From Verrucomicrobiota bacterium JB023 (lineage in GTDB: Bacteria > Verrucomicrobiota > Verrucomicrobiia > Verrucomicrobiales > Akkermansiaceae): DNA of 64,000 bases. Positions 53,330 to 61,660 of the stretch are shown piece by piece; positions within the stretch are counted from its first letter, which is position 1; each line of letters opens with the position of its first letter. The notes below the pieces were generated by a model that was not told the DNA's origin, searched no databases, and saw only the letters and a list, made by a program, of their open reading frames with translations. The stretch lies in assembly GCA_030673895.1 (NCBI GenBank), contig JAUTCR010000067.1:1-64000 (forward strand), read 5' to 3'. A program made the translations under genes and the position numbers.

Positions 53330-54874
53330 ATGATGGGGATGCGTATCGGTTGGGTGGGATTGATGGCCTTGGCTCTGGCCTTGGCGGCAAGGGGGCAGGA
53401 CATCGACGGTAAGGCGCAATACGAGATGCTGTGCGGGGCTTGCCACGGTGCGGATGGCAGAGGAGCCAGTGCGGAATTTCCCCCTTTGCAGGGAAGCGAA
53501 TGGATACAGGGGGATCCGGAGCGCATGATCCAAGTGATCCTGCATGGTCTGGAGGGGCCGGTCACGGTCAAGGGGAAGACTTATAACCTCGCCATGCCAC
53601 CACAAGGCGCGGCGCTCGACGACGACCAGATTGTGGCCATCGTCAACTACGTCCGAGGCCAATGGGGGGAAGATGAAGGAACGGTCACTCTCGATGAGGT
53701 GGCCAAGGCGCGCAAGCATACCGAAGGGCGCGGCGAAATGTGGAAGGATTGGCAACTCCTCAAGCGCTGGCCGCTGCCTTCGCAGGCCGGGCCGATCAAG
53801 AATCTCATTGCGAGTGTCTACAAGGGCACCTTCAAGACGATGCCTGACTTCGAAAAGCTGGAGCTGGCCGCCGTGGAGGAGGAGCATTCCGGCCTGATCG
53901 ATGTGGCCCAAGCGGGCTTGAAGGACCATTTCGCCGTCGTTTGGGAGGGCGACCTCAAGGTCGCATCCAAGGGCCGCTATCGGTTCCGTCTCAACTCGGA
54001 CGATGGTTCCCGCGTCTTCGTTAATGGGAAGGAAGTTGTTCGCATTGACGGATTGGGTCCAATGAAGCGGCAGCAGGAAGGAGCGATCGAGCTCGAGCCT
54101 GGAATCGCCAAGTTGCGGGTGGAATACTTCGAGCATACCGGCGAGGAGGGCATTTCCCTCTCTTGGGGAAAGGGAGGGAAGTTGGAGCCCCTGTCCCAAG
54201 GGCGTCAGGCCAGCCGTCGGGGTCGCTACTCGCCTCACCCGCTGGTTGTTAGTGAGAAAGCGAGGATCTACCGCAATTTCATCGAGGGAACCGGGGCGCG
54301 CTCCATCGGCGTCGGCTATCCCGGTGGAGTGAATTTGGCCTTTGATGCGGACGAGCTGAGCCTCGGACTCGCATGGGTGGGTGATTTCATCGATGCCGGC
54401 CTCCATTGGACCGCGCGGGGGCAGGGCAGTCAGGTCCCGGCGGGTCAGCGCATCATCGAGCTGGGAGGCGCGCCAGGCTTTGCCCTTGATGAGGGCGGGG
54501 GCTGGCCGACCGATTGGCAGAAGCATCTGACGCACACCTTCCGGGGCTACCGCCTTGACGAGATGCGGCGCCCAACCTTCCGCTATGAAGTGGGTGGCGT
54601 GAACGTGGAGGACAAGCCTCAGAACGTGGGTAGCGACGAGCTGGTGCGCTCACTTGTCTTGCAAAGCCGGGGGCCTGCCGAACTCATGATGCGCTTGGCT
54701 GGGCAGGGAGTCCGGCGTCTCGGGTCCCATCACTACGACTTGGGCGAAGGGGTGCATCTCGAGATTGCGCAATCGAATCAAGTGGAGCCCATCTTGTCCG
54801 ATGGCGCTCTCCTGCTTCGCCTGAAGCTGAAGAAAGGGGAAAACCGCCTGGGGCTCCGATACATGTGGAAATGA
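53330..54874 (+). CDS. secreted cytochrome c with PA14-like domain
   Basis: 514 residues. Signal peptide ends near AARG; cytochrome c heme site CGACH at residues 35-39 with methionine ligand candidate in YNLAMPPQG; then a PA14-type carbohydrate-binding-like domain (about 165-285; GRYRFRLNSDDGSRVFVNGKEV) and a beta-rich C-terminal half (about 300-514). The cytochrome domain is very like the second one of the 45992 protein (FPPLQGSEWIQGDPERMI versus FPPLAGSEWVTGPVENLI). Overlaps the following gene by about 10 bases in the ORF-track view. Confidence 0.88.
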   Translation: MMGMRIGWVGLMALALALAARGQDIDGKAQYEMLCGACHGADGRGASAEFPPLQGSEWIQGDPERMIQVILHGLEGPVTVKGKTYNLAMPPQGAALDDDQIVAIVNYVRGQWGEDEGTVTLDEVAKARKHTEGRGEMWKDWQLLKRWPLPSQAGPIKNLIASVYKGTFKTMPDFEKLELAAVEEEHSGLIDVAQAGLKDHFAVVWEGDLKVASKGRYRFRLNSDDGSRVFVNGKEVVRIDGLGPMKRQQEGAIELEPGIAKLRVEYFEHTGEEGISLSWGKGGKLEPLSQGRQASRRGRYSPHPLVVSEKARIYRNFIEGTGARSIGVGYPGGVNLAFDADELSLGLAWVGDFIDAGLHWTARGQGSQVPAGQRIIELGGAPGFALDEGGGWPTDWQKHLTHTFRGYRLDEMRRPTFRYEVGGVNVEDKPQNVGSDELVRSLVLQSRGPAELMMRLAGQGVRRLGSHHYDLGEGVHLEIAQSNQVEPILSDGALLLRLKLKKGENRLGLRYMWK

Positions 54875-54888
54875 GAGGAAGAGAGAAG

Positions 54889-56334
54889 ATGAGGAACTTA
54901 TTCACAGCCGCCATTGGGCTCGCCTTGGCCGTGGCTTCGCCTGCGGAGGATTACTACTCACGTGAGGAAATCCCCCTGCCACCGGGCGAGGTGATGGAAC
55001 TCGGTTCCATCGCTCTATTACCGGAGAAGCGAGTCGCAGTCTCTAGCCGCCGGGGGGATATCTGGATTTGTGAGGGCGCCTACGGGGAGGACTTGACGAA
55101 GGTCACTTGGAAGAAATTCGCGGAGGGCTTGCACGAGCCATTCGGCATGTTCTGGCGCGATGGCTGGCTCTGGCTCACGCAGCGGCCCGAGGTGACGAAG
55201 ATCAGGGACACCGATGGGGATTGGGAAGCTGATGAGTTCGTCACGGTCGCGGCTCCCTGGGGCATTAACGGCAATTATCACGAATACGCCTTCGGCTCCG
55301 AGCCGGATCAGAATGGTGACATTTGGGTCGCGCTGTGCCTGACCGGATCGGGCTCGGCAGCGGACGAGTCCCCCTTCCGGGGCTGGGGCTTCCGCATCAC
55401 GCCCAAGGGGGATGCCATCCCGGTGGTTTCGGGAATCCGCTCGCCGGGAGGGATTGGCTTCAATGCCAAGGGCGATACCTTTTACTGTGATAATCAGGGG
55501 CTTTGGAACGGCAGTTCGTCGCTCAAACACATGAAGCCGGGCGGCTTCATGGGCAATCCCACGGGCAACAAATACTGGAAGCTCCAGAATGTCCTCCCGC
55601 AGCCTCCCGAGCCCGCGAACGAGTCCCGCATTGAGACAGAGCGGAAGAAGTTCCCCGCCTTGGTTCCTCCCGCCGTGGTCTTTCCACACGGCTTGGTCGG
55701 CCAGTCGCCCACCGCAGTGCTGACCGACACCACGGAAGGCCAATTCGGTCCCTTCGCCGGGCAAGTCTTCGTCGGCGAGCAGACCCACTCGCAGGTGCAG
55801 CGGGTCTTTCTTGAGGAGGTCAAGGGCGTGTATCAGGGTGCCGTTTGGCACTTCACCGAGGGCTACCGCTCCGGCATCGTGCCGATGAGGATGGCCGCAG
55901 ATGGCACCCTCTTCGTGGGCGGGACCAATCGCGGCTGGGCCTCGCGGGGAGGGAAGCCATTCACCTTCGAGCGGACCCGTTGGACCGGCCGGGTGCCTTT
56001 CGAGGCGAAGGAGATGAGAATTACCCCGGAAGGGTGGGAGCTCACCTTTACCAAGCCCGTCGACGCGAATCTCGCGGCGGACACCGCCAACTACAAGATG
56101 GCGGCCTGGACCTACGTTTATCAAAAAACCTATGGCAGTCCGCAAGTGGACAAGGTGACGCCCAAGGTCGTGAAGGCAGAAGTCGCCGGAGACGGACTGA
56201 GCGTCAAACTGACGGTCGAGGGACGGGTCAAGGGGCACGTCCACGAGCTGGATTACAGCCCGCTGCAGAGTGCTGCGGGCGAGGCTCTCTGGCACTCCAA
56301 GTGTTGGTATACCATCAACGAGTGGGCTCCCTGA
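54889..56334 (+). CDS. secreted beta-propeller dehydrogenase-like protein
   Basis: 481 residues from the ATG at 54889 (MRNLFTAAIGLALAVAS), which follows a purine-rich ribosome site and gives a normal signal peptide; the ORF track starts 8 codons earlier inside the cytochrome gene. Propeller repeats of the sorbosone-dehydrogenase type (ALLPEKRVAVSSRRGDIWIC, GWGFRITPKGDAIPVVSG, GFNAKGDTFYCDN) are followed by a C-terminal beta domain. With the preceding cytochrome it probably forms a two-protein periplasmic oxidoreductase. Substrate unknown. Confidence 0.82.
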   Translation: MRNLFTAAIGLALAVASPAEDYYSREEIPLPPGEVMELGSIALLPEKRVAVSSRRGDIWICEGAYGEDLTKVTWKKFAEGLHEPFGMFWRDGWLWLTQRPEVTKIRDTDGDWEADEFVTVAAPWGINGNYHEYAFGSEPDQNGDIWVALCLTGSGSAADESPFRGWGFRITPKGDAIPVVSGIRSPGGIGFNAKGDTFYCDNQGLWNGSSSLKHMKPGGFMGNPTGNKYWKLQNVLPQPPEPANESRIETERKKFPALVPPAVVFPHGLVGQSPTAVLTDTTEGQFGPFAGQVFVGEQTHSQVQRVFLEEVKGVYQGAVWHFTEGYRSGIVPMRMAADGTLFVGGTNRGWASRGGKPFTFERTRWTGRVPFEAKEMRITPEGWELTFTKPVDANLAADTANYKMAAWTYVYQKTYGSPQVDKVTPKVVKAEVAGDGLSVKLTVEGRVKGHVHELDYSPLQSAAGEALWHSKCWYTINEWAP

Positions 56335-56451
56335 GCAATTGGCCGTCAAAGGAGACATTCCAGAGCGCATCGCCGCGCGGCGGGGCAGGAGACCCGGCCC
56401 TCCCGTGCATTTTTCATTTGGCCTTCTCCCAAGCCCGTTCAAGACTTCCCT

Positions 56452-57378
56452 GTGATCAAGCTCCTCATTCCCATCTGCGCTCTCGCCGTCGTCGGGTGCG
56501 AATCCTTTACTGACAGCGATACCCCGCCGCTGGTCGGCTCCGTCCAGGGCAAGAGCCCGGAAGCCGCCGTGCTCTTCCAAAAGGCCCAAAATTATCAGGC
56601 GGCGGGCAATACGAAGAATGCCATCAAGACCTTCCGCCGCGTGGCGAATAACTACCCATCTGATGCCAATGCCGCCGAGGCCCGTTTCATGGAGGCTTAC
56701 CTCCTCGATCAAAGCGGGGATCCGCTGGAATCCTTCGACGCCTACCAGAAGTTCATCAATCGTTACGCTGGCAGCCCCCGCTACGCGCAAGCGGTGAAGA
56801 GTCAGGAAGAGGTCGCCTATGCGGCGGTGAACGGGACGCTCAAGAGCAACTTCCTCGGGTTGAAGTCGCGTATCGATGAGAAGAAGCTCGTCGCGATGCT
56901 TGAGAAACTGCGCGACAACGCTCCCCAGGCGGCTTCCGCTCCCCGCGCGCAATACGCCATCGGGCAAGTCCTGGAATCACGCGACAAGCCCAAGGAGGCA
57001 ATTCTGGCCTACGAGCAGCTCGTTTCGGAATACCCCAAGTCAGGCTACGCGCCGGAAGCCCAGTTCCGGATTGGGGAAATCCTCATCAAGGATTCTCAGA
57101 GTGGTAATCCTGACCAAGCTAACCTCGAGCGAGCCAAGCGAGCTTATAACGATCTCCTGTTGGCTTACCCCAGCTCGCCCTTCGCCCCCCAGGCCAAGCA
57201 GCGCATTGCCACCATTGGGCGTAGTGATTTACAAGCCTCCTACAACATCGCGGAATTTTATCGCAAGAAAGGTCAACTGGCTTCCGCAGCCTACTACTAT
57301 CAGGAGGTCGTCACCAAGGCTCCCGCCGGTCCCCTCCGCAATCAGGCCGCAGCTCGTCTGGGCGAGATCAATCGCTAA
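56452..57378 (+). CDS. TPR lipoprotein, BamD/YbgF-like
   Basis: 308 residues from GTG. Lipobox AVVGC gives a lipid-anchored Cys, then tetratricopeptide units (VLFQKAQNYQAAGNTKNAIKTF, RRVANNYPSDANAAEARF, YNIAEFYRKKGQLASAAYYYQ) as in BamD (outer-membrane-protein assembly) and CpoB/YbgF. Length is greater than BamD (about 245). Its position before an LptE-like lipoprotein supports an outer-membrane role. LspA (3567) would mature it. The exact family is uncertain. Confidence 0.82.
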   Translation: MIKLLIPICALAVVGCESFTDSDTPPLVGSVQGKSPEAAVLFQKAQNYQAAGNTKNAIKTFRRVANNYPSDANAAEARFMEAYLLDQSGDPLESFDAYQKFINRYAGSPRYAQAVKSQEEVAYAAVNGTLKSNFLGLKSRIDEKKLVAMLEKLRDNAPQAASAPRAQYAIGQVLESRDKPKEAILAYEQLVSEYPKSGYAPEAQFRIGEILIKDSQSGNPDQANLERAKRAYNDLLLAYPSSPFAPQAKQRIATIGRSDLQASYNIAEFYRKKGQLASAAYYYQEVVTKAPAGPLRNQAAARLGEINR

Positions 57379-57383
57379 CAACT

Positions 57384-57902
57384 ATGGGCCGCCTCTTCTC
57401 CAGCCTTTGGGCAAGCATACTGCCGATTCTGCTCGTCTCCTGTGCGGGCTATCAACTCGGTGGACCCAAACCCACCGCCCTCGCTGAGGTCTCCGCCATC
57501 CATGTGGCCATGGCGGAGAACAATACCCAGATCCCCCGCGCCGCCGCCACGGTGACCAATCATGTGGTGGATGCCTTGATTCGTGAGGGCACCTATCAGA
57601 TTGCCGATGGGGACTCAGCTGATGCGGTCCTCAAGGTCGCCTTTCATACCGTGGAGTTCGATGCCATCCGGACCGCGCGAGAGAATCGTCTCCGCCCCGA
57701 GGAGATGGAGATGACGGTGGAGCTGCGCTGGGAAATCGTCTCAGCCGCCAATCCTCTTGCGAAGCTGGATGCCGGCACCTCCAAGGGGCGGACCAATCTC
57801 TTCGTTGACCCCAACCTCCAGGCGGCGCGTCAATCCGCTCTCTCCGATGCCTTGCAACGGGCGTCCACCTCTCTCGCCGCCCGCTTGGCCAATGGTTTCT
57901 AA
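57384..57902 (+). CDS. lptE: LptE-like LPS-assembly lipoprotein
   Basis: 172 residues, 5 bases after the previous gene. N-terminal signal with VSC lipobox then GYQLGG, the typical start of LptE, and a basic/beta-rich body that places LPS with LptD at the outer membrane. Sequences of this family diverge strongly, so the name rests on the start and on context with the BamD/YbgF-like gene. No lptD is in the window. Confidence 0.72.
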   Translation: MGRLFSSLWASILPILLVSCAGYQLGGPKPTALAEVSAIHVAMAENNTQIPRAAATVTNHVVDALIREGTYQIADGDSADAVLKVAFHTVEFDAIRTARENRLRPEEMEMTVELRWEIVSAANPLAKLDAGTSKGRTNLFVDPNLQAARQSALSDALQRASTSLAARLANGF

Positions 57903-57907
57903 CGACG

Positions 57908-58579
57908 ATGTTCACCGTAGTTCCCACACCCATCGGCAATCTTGGCGACATCACCGTGCGCGCGCTCGAGGTTCTCAAGGCGGCGGATTGGATTGCCTGT
58001 GAGGACACCCGTCACACCAGGCGCTTGCTGAATCACTACGAGATTGAGGGCCGTCTCATGGCTGTTCATGATCATAATGAGGACAAGCAGATCCCGGAGA
58101 TTCTGGCCAAGCTGGAGGCCGGTGAAAGCGTCGCCCTCGTCTCGGATGCGGGCATGCCCCTGGTCTCGGATCCAGGCTTCCGGATTGTGCGTGCTATTCG
58201 TGAGGCAGGGCAGGAGATGACGGTCTTGCCAGGGGCCTCCGCTCCCACCACGGCCCTGGTGGCCAGTGGTTTGCCGCCCTATCCGCACCGCTTTGCCGGC
58301 TTCCTTCCCGTCAAGAAGGGGAAGCGGGGCAAGGAATTACAAGCGGCTCTCGACAGCGGGGAGACCACGCTGTTCTTCGAGTCCCCGCACCGGATTGGAT
58401 CAACCCTGGAGATTCTCTCCGGGCTGGCTCCCGGCGTCGCCACCGTGGTGGCGCGGGAATTGACCAAAAAGTTTGAAACGATCCACCGCGGTAGCGCGTT
58501 GGAATTGCACGAACATTTTAAAAGCCATCAGGCCAAGGGAGAAATCGTCCTCTTACTCAATTCGGGTGTTTCCGATTGA
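57908..58579 (+). CDS. rsmI: 16S rRNA (cytidine(1402)-2'-O)-methyltransferase
   Basis: Methylates C1402 of 16S rRNA using SAM. 223 residues, slightly short (E. coli 286). VVPTPIGNLGDITVRALEVLKAADWIACEDTRHTRRLL, SDAGMPLVSDPGF, PGASAPTTALVASGLP and FFESPHRI are hallmark RsmI motifs. Begins 5 bases after lptE. Housekeeping gene closing the envelope operon. Confidence 0.95.
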   Translation: MFTVVPTPIGNLGDITVRALEVLKAADWIACEDTRHTRRLLNHYEIEGRLMAVHDHNEDKQIPEILAKLEAGESVALVSDAGMPLVSDPGFRIVRAIREAGQEMTVLPGASAPTTALVASGLPPYPHRFAGFLPVKKGKRGKELQAALDSGETTLFFESPHRIGSTLEILSGLAPGVATVVARELTKKFETIHRGSALELHEHFKSHQAKGEIVLLLNSGVSD

Positions 58580-58632
58580 CCCGCCGGGATCCAAGTCTTG
58601 TTTCTTCCGCCTTTTGCTCTTGAGTCTTTCCT

Positions 58633-59430
58633 ATGAACTACATTGAACCCCACGCCCACATGGTCAGCCGCACGACGGCGGATTACGAAGCGATGGTCCA
58701 GGCGGGATGCGTCGCAGTCTGTGAGCCCGCCTTCTGGGCAGGATTCGACCGCGCAAGCCCACAGGGCTTCTACGATTACTATCGCCAACTCACCGAGTAT
58801 GAGCCGGCCCGCGCTGCCAAGTTTGGCCTGCCACATTACTGCTGGCTCTGCATCAACCCCAAGGAGGCCGAGGACGCCGGATTCGCTCGTGAGGTGATGG
58901 CATTGATTCCTGAATTTCTCGACAAGGAAACGGTGCTGGGGATTGGCGAGATCGGCCTCAATAAGAACACCCGGCATGAGCTGGAAATCTTCGAGGAGCA
59001 TGTCGCGCTCGCCACCAAGCATGACTTGCCCATCCTCATCCATACTCCTCATCTGGAGGATAAGTTGAAGGGGACGAAGCTCATCATTGATGCGCTCAAA
59101 AACGCAAGGGTCGATCCTTCCAAGGTCATCATCGATCACGTCGAAGAGCATACCGCGGGGCTGGTCCTTGATTCGGGCTTCTGGGCGGGGATGACCTTGT
59201 ATCCGGAGTCCAAATGCACGCCAGCGCGCGCGATTGACATCCTGGAAACCTTTGGGATGGAGCAAATTTGGATGAACTCGGCTTGTGATTGGGGTGTTTC
59301 TGATCCTTTGGCTGTCATCAAGTGCGCCCTTGAGATGCGGAAGCGCCAACATGCGCAGGCAATTATCGACAAGGTTATCTACGAGAATCCTCGTAGCTTC
59401 CTCAGTCAGAGCAAGAATTTCAAAGCCTAA
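58633..59430 (+). CDS. eboB: EboB-like TatD-family metal hydrolase
   Basis: 265 residues of the TatD amidohydrolase superfamily: EPHAHMVSRTTADYEAM (H-x-H), GIGEIGLNK (Glu ligand), PILIHTPH, VIIDHVEEH and SACDWG. The variant H-A-H-M start and overall sequence are those of EboB, as found in ebo operons of cyanobacteria, Bacteroidota and eustigmatophyte plastids; the call is strengthened by the EboE- and EboC-like genes that follow. In cyanobacteria ebo genes are needed to move scytonemin precursors into the periplasm; the role elsewhere is unknown. Confidence 0.8.
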   Translation: MNYIEPHAHMVSRTTADYEAMVQAGCVAVCEPAFWAGFDRASPQGFYDYYRQLTEYEPARAAKFGLPHYCWLCINPKEAEDAGFAREVMALIPEFLDKETVLGIGEIGLNKNTRHELEIFEEHVALATKHDLPILIHTPHLEDKLKGTKLIIDALKNARVDPSKVIIDHVEEHTAGLVLDSGFWAGMTLYPESKCTPARAIDILETFGMEQIWMNSACDWGVSDPLAVIKCALEMRKRQHAQAIIDKVIYENPRSFLSQSKNFKA

Positions 59431-59442
59431 CCGCAGGAGGGT

Positions 59443-60597
59443 ATGAAGATTTCCGACTGGCAGCACCTCGCGTACTGCACCAACGTCCATCCGGCGGAAA
59501 GCTGGGCTGCTACCAAGGAGGTTCTGGGAAGCGAGGTCCTGAGTGTGCGCGACGCCCTTATCCGGGAAGGCCGAGGGACGAGTCCCTTCGCCATTGGTCT
59601 CCGTCTTTCCGCGCAGGCTGCCAGGGAGTTGTTAGCTGGCGATGAGCTTAAGAAGTTTCAAGCCTGGCTGGAAGAAACGGAGACCTACGTCTTCACGATC
59701 AATGGCTTTCCCTACGGCGACTTCCATGGCACGCGGGTGAAGGAGAAGGTCTATCAGCCGGATTGGACAACGAGTGAGCGACTTGTTTACACCAAGGACT
59801 TGTTCGATATCGTCGCAACCCTCGCGCCCGAGGAGGCCGGAGGCTCGGTCTCGACCTTGCCAGGTTCCTACAAGGATTTTAAGGCGGACGAGTCGCTTAT
59901 CTTCAAAAACCTGGAAGAGTGCGCACTCCACATCGAGAAGCTCGCGCAGCAGACCGGCAAGGATCTGCATCTGGGGCTGGAGCCCGAGCCGCTTGGTCAC
60001 TTCGAGAATACGGCGGAGAGTCTCGCCTTCTTCGAGCGCTTCTTTGCTTCAGTCGCGGATGAGGAGATGGTCCGGCGCCGGGTGGGCCTGAATTTTGACT
60101 GTTGTCACTTCGCCATCGAGTTCGATGATTGCCGCGAGGCCTTGGATGCCTTCGAGGCGGCGGGCATCCGAATCTCGAAAGTTCATCTCTCTTCTGCGGT
60201 GGAGTTCGACATCAGCGATGAGGCGGCGATGGAGAAGCTGCGCGAGTTTGATGAGCCGACTTACCTTCACCAAGTGATCACCAGCGGCGGAGAGACCCGT
60301 TATCGTTTCGGGGATTTGCCTGATTTCTTCGCCGCGATTGGTCGGCAGGAGGTACGGGACACGGCAGGTGAGGTGGCCCGGTGTCACTTCCATGTCCCGC
60401 TTTATGCCGAGGCGGCACCGCCTCTGCGGACCACTCAATTTTTTGTCAACGACCTGATGGCCTACTGTGACGAGAAGCCGGGCTTCTGCCCTCATTTTGA
60501 AATTGAGACCTACACCTGGGGCGTGCTTCCCGAGAGTCTTCAGACCGGTCTAACAAATATGATCGTGAAGGAATTTGAGTGGGTGCTGGCGCGATGA
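59443..60597 (+). CDS. eboE: EboE-like (metabolite traffic protein)
   Basis: 384 residues, 12 bases after the eboB-like stop with CGCAGGAGGG as ribosome site. TIM-barrel of sugar isomerase/endonuclease IV type (NFDCCHFAIEFDDCREALDAF, KVHLSSAVEFDISD, CHFHVPLYAE). The opening WQHLAYCTNVHPAESWAATKEVL and end FEIETYTWGVLPESL are EboE hallmarks. The H and D/E residues suggest metal binding, but no reaction has been assigned for the family as far as I know. Confidence 0.85.
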   Translation: MKISDWQHLAYCTNVHPAESWAATKEVLGSEVLSVRDALIREGRGTSPFAIGLRLSAQAARELLAGDELKKFQAWLEETETYVFTINGFPYGDFHGTRVKEKVYQPDWTTSERLVYTKDLFDIVATLAPEEAGGSVSTLPGSYKDFKADESLIFKNLEECALHIEKLAQQTGKDLHLGLEPEPLGHFENTAESLAFFERFFASVADEEMVRRRVGLNFDCCHFAIEFDDCREALDAFEAAGIRISKVHLSSAVEFDISDEAAMEKLREFDEPTYLHQVITSGGETRYRFGDLPDFFAAIGRQEVRDTAGEVARCHFHVPLYAEAAPPLRTTQFFVNDLMAYCDEKPGFCPHFEIETYTWGVLPESLQTGLTNMIVKEFEWVLAR

Positions 60598-60625
60598 GGC
60601 CGGGTGAAAGCGGGCGGAAACGACC

Positions 60626-61606
60626 ATGAATCAAACAGTGAGAGACTGGCTGGCCATGGGCCGGGTAGCGAATCTGCCCACGGTAGTGAGCAACGTCTTG
60701 TTAGGGATGGTGCTGGGCGCCTTTCCGCTTCGATGGATTGACTGGGCCGTGCTGCCTGTTCCCTTGGTCGCCGCCTGCCTGCTCTACTTGGGAGGGTGCT
60801 ATCTCAATGATTGGTGGGATCGTAAGTGGGACGCGGCGAACAAGAACGACCGCCCGTTGCCGATGGGGCGAATCGCGCCGGGGGCCGTGCTTCTTGTCGC
60901 TTCGGTTTGCTTGGCGGCCGGGCTGGCTTTGGCCGCCACTCTCAGTTTGGAGACCTTCCTCATCGGTCTGCTGATCGTTGGGTTGATTATCCTTTATACG
61001 GCTCTTCATAAGAAGACTCCTTGGGCGGTCCTGCCGATGGGAGGCTGCCGCGCGGGATTGTACCTTTTTGGGATTTCCTCCCAGATTGGCTTGAGTGCCT
61101 CTCGTCTCGTCTGGCGAGGCGATATGGTGGACTACTATTGGTGGCTCTTCGCGCCACCCCTCGGGATACTGGCCTACATTGGAGGATTATCCCTCTGCGC
61201 TCGACAGGAGGCCAAGGGGCAGCTTCACCGAAGTAATGTGGTGCTGGCCTCACTCCTCCTTTTTTCGCCTTTGGTGACTCATCTATCCTGCCTCGCTTCC
61301 AATAATATCAAAGATCCTCTTCTTGCTCCTTGGGTTCTGCCGGCTGCCATGGTCCCTTTCATCGCCGCAGTTGTCTGGGGGCTGCGGGTGGTGAAGAAGT
61401 CAATTGGAGGTGCCGTTTCCATTTGGCTGGCCTCGATTGGTCTGCTCGACTTCCTTCTCTTGTTTCCCGTTGCTTTTGCAGCCCACTTGCCCGCCCCATA
61501 TACTAGAATCGAGGGGCCTCTCCCGAGTCTTTTGCTTGTTCCGGGCGTGGCCTTGGCCGCCTTTCTTCTAGCTCGCCTTCTCCAGCGCCTGGCTCCCGCC
61601 ACTTGA
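60626..61606 (+). CDS. eboC: EboC-like UbiA-family prenyltransferase
   Basis: 326 residues with eight or nine membrane helices. YLNDWWDRKWDAANKNDRPLP gives the first N/D-x-x-x-D and the KNDRPLP shared by UbiA enzymes; the second aspartate motif is weak (LCARQEAKGQ). UbiA members transfer prenyl groups to small molecules. Its place 28 bases after the eboE-like gene marks it as EboC. eboA, eboD and eboF are not adjacent. Confidence 0.82.
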   Translation: MNQTVRDWLAMGRVANLPTVVSNVLLGMVLGAFPLRWIDWAVLPVPLVAACLLYLGGCYLNDWWDRKWDAANKNDRPLPMGRIAPGAVLLVASVCLAAGLALAATLSLETFLIGLLIVGLIILYTALHKKTPWAVLPMGGCRAGLYLFGISSQIGLSASRLVWRGDMVDYYWWLFAPPLGILAYIGGLSLCARQEAKGQLHRSNVVLASLLLFSPLVTHLSCLASNNIKDPLLAPWVLPAAMVPFIAAVVWGLRVVKKSIGGAVSIWLASIGLLDFLLLFPVAFAAHLPAPYTRIEGPLPSLLLVPGVALAAFLLARLLQRLAPAT

Positions 61607-61660
61607 GCCCCATCGGGCCGCAGCCTTGCACAGAACCTGCTGTTCGCCACACTCTTGCCA

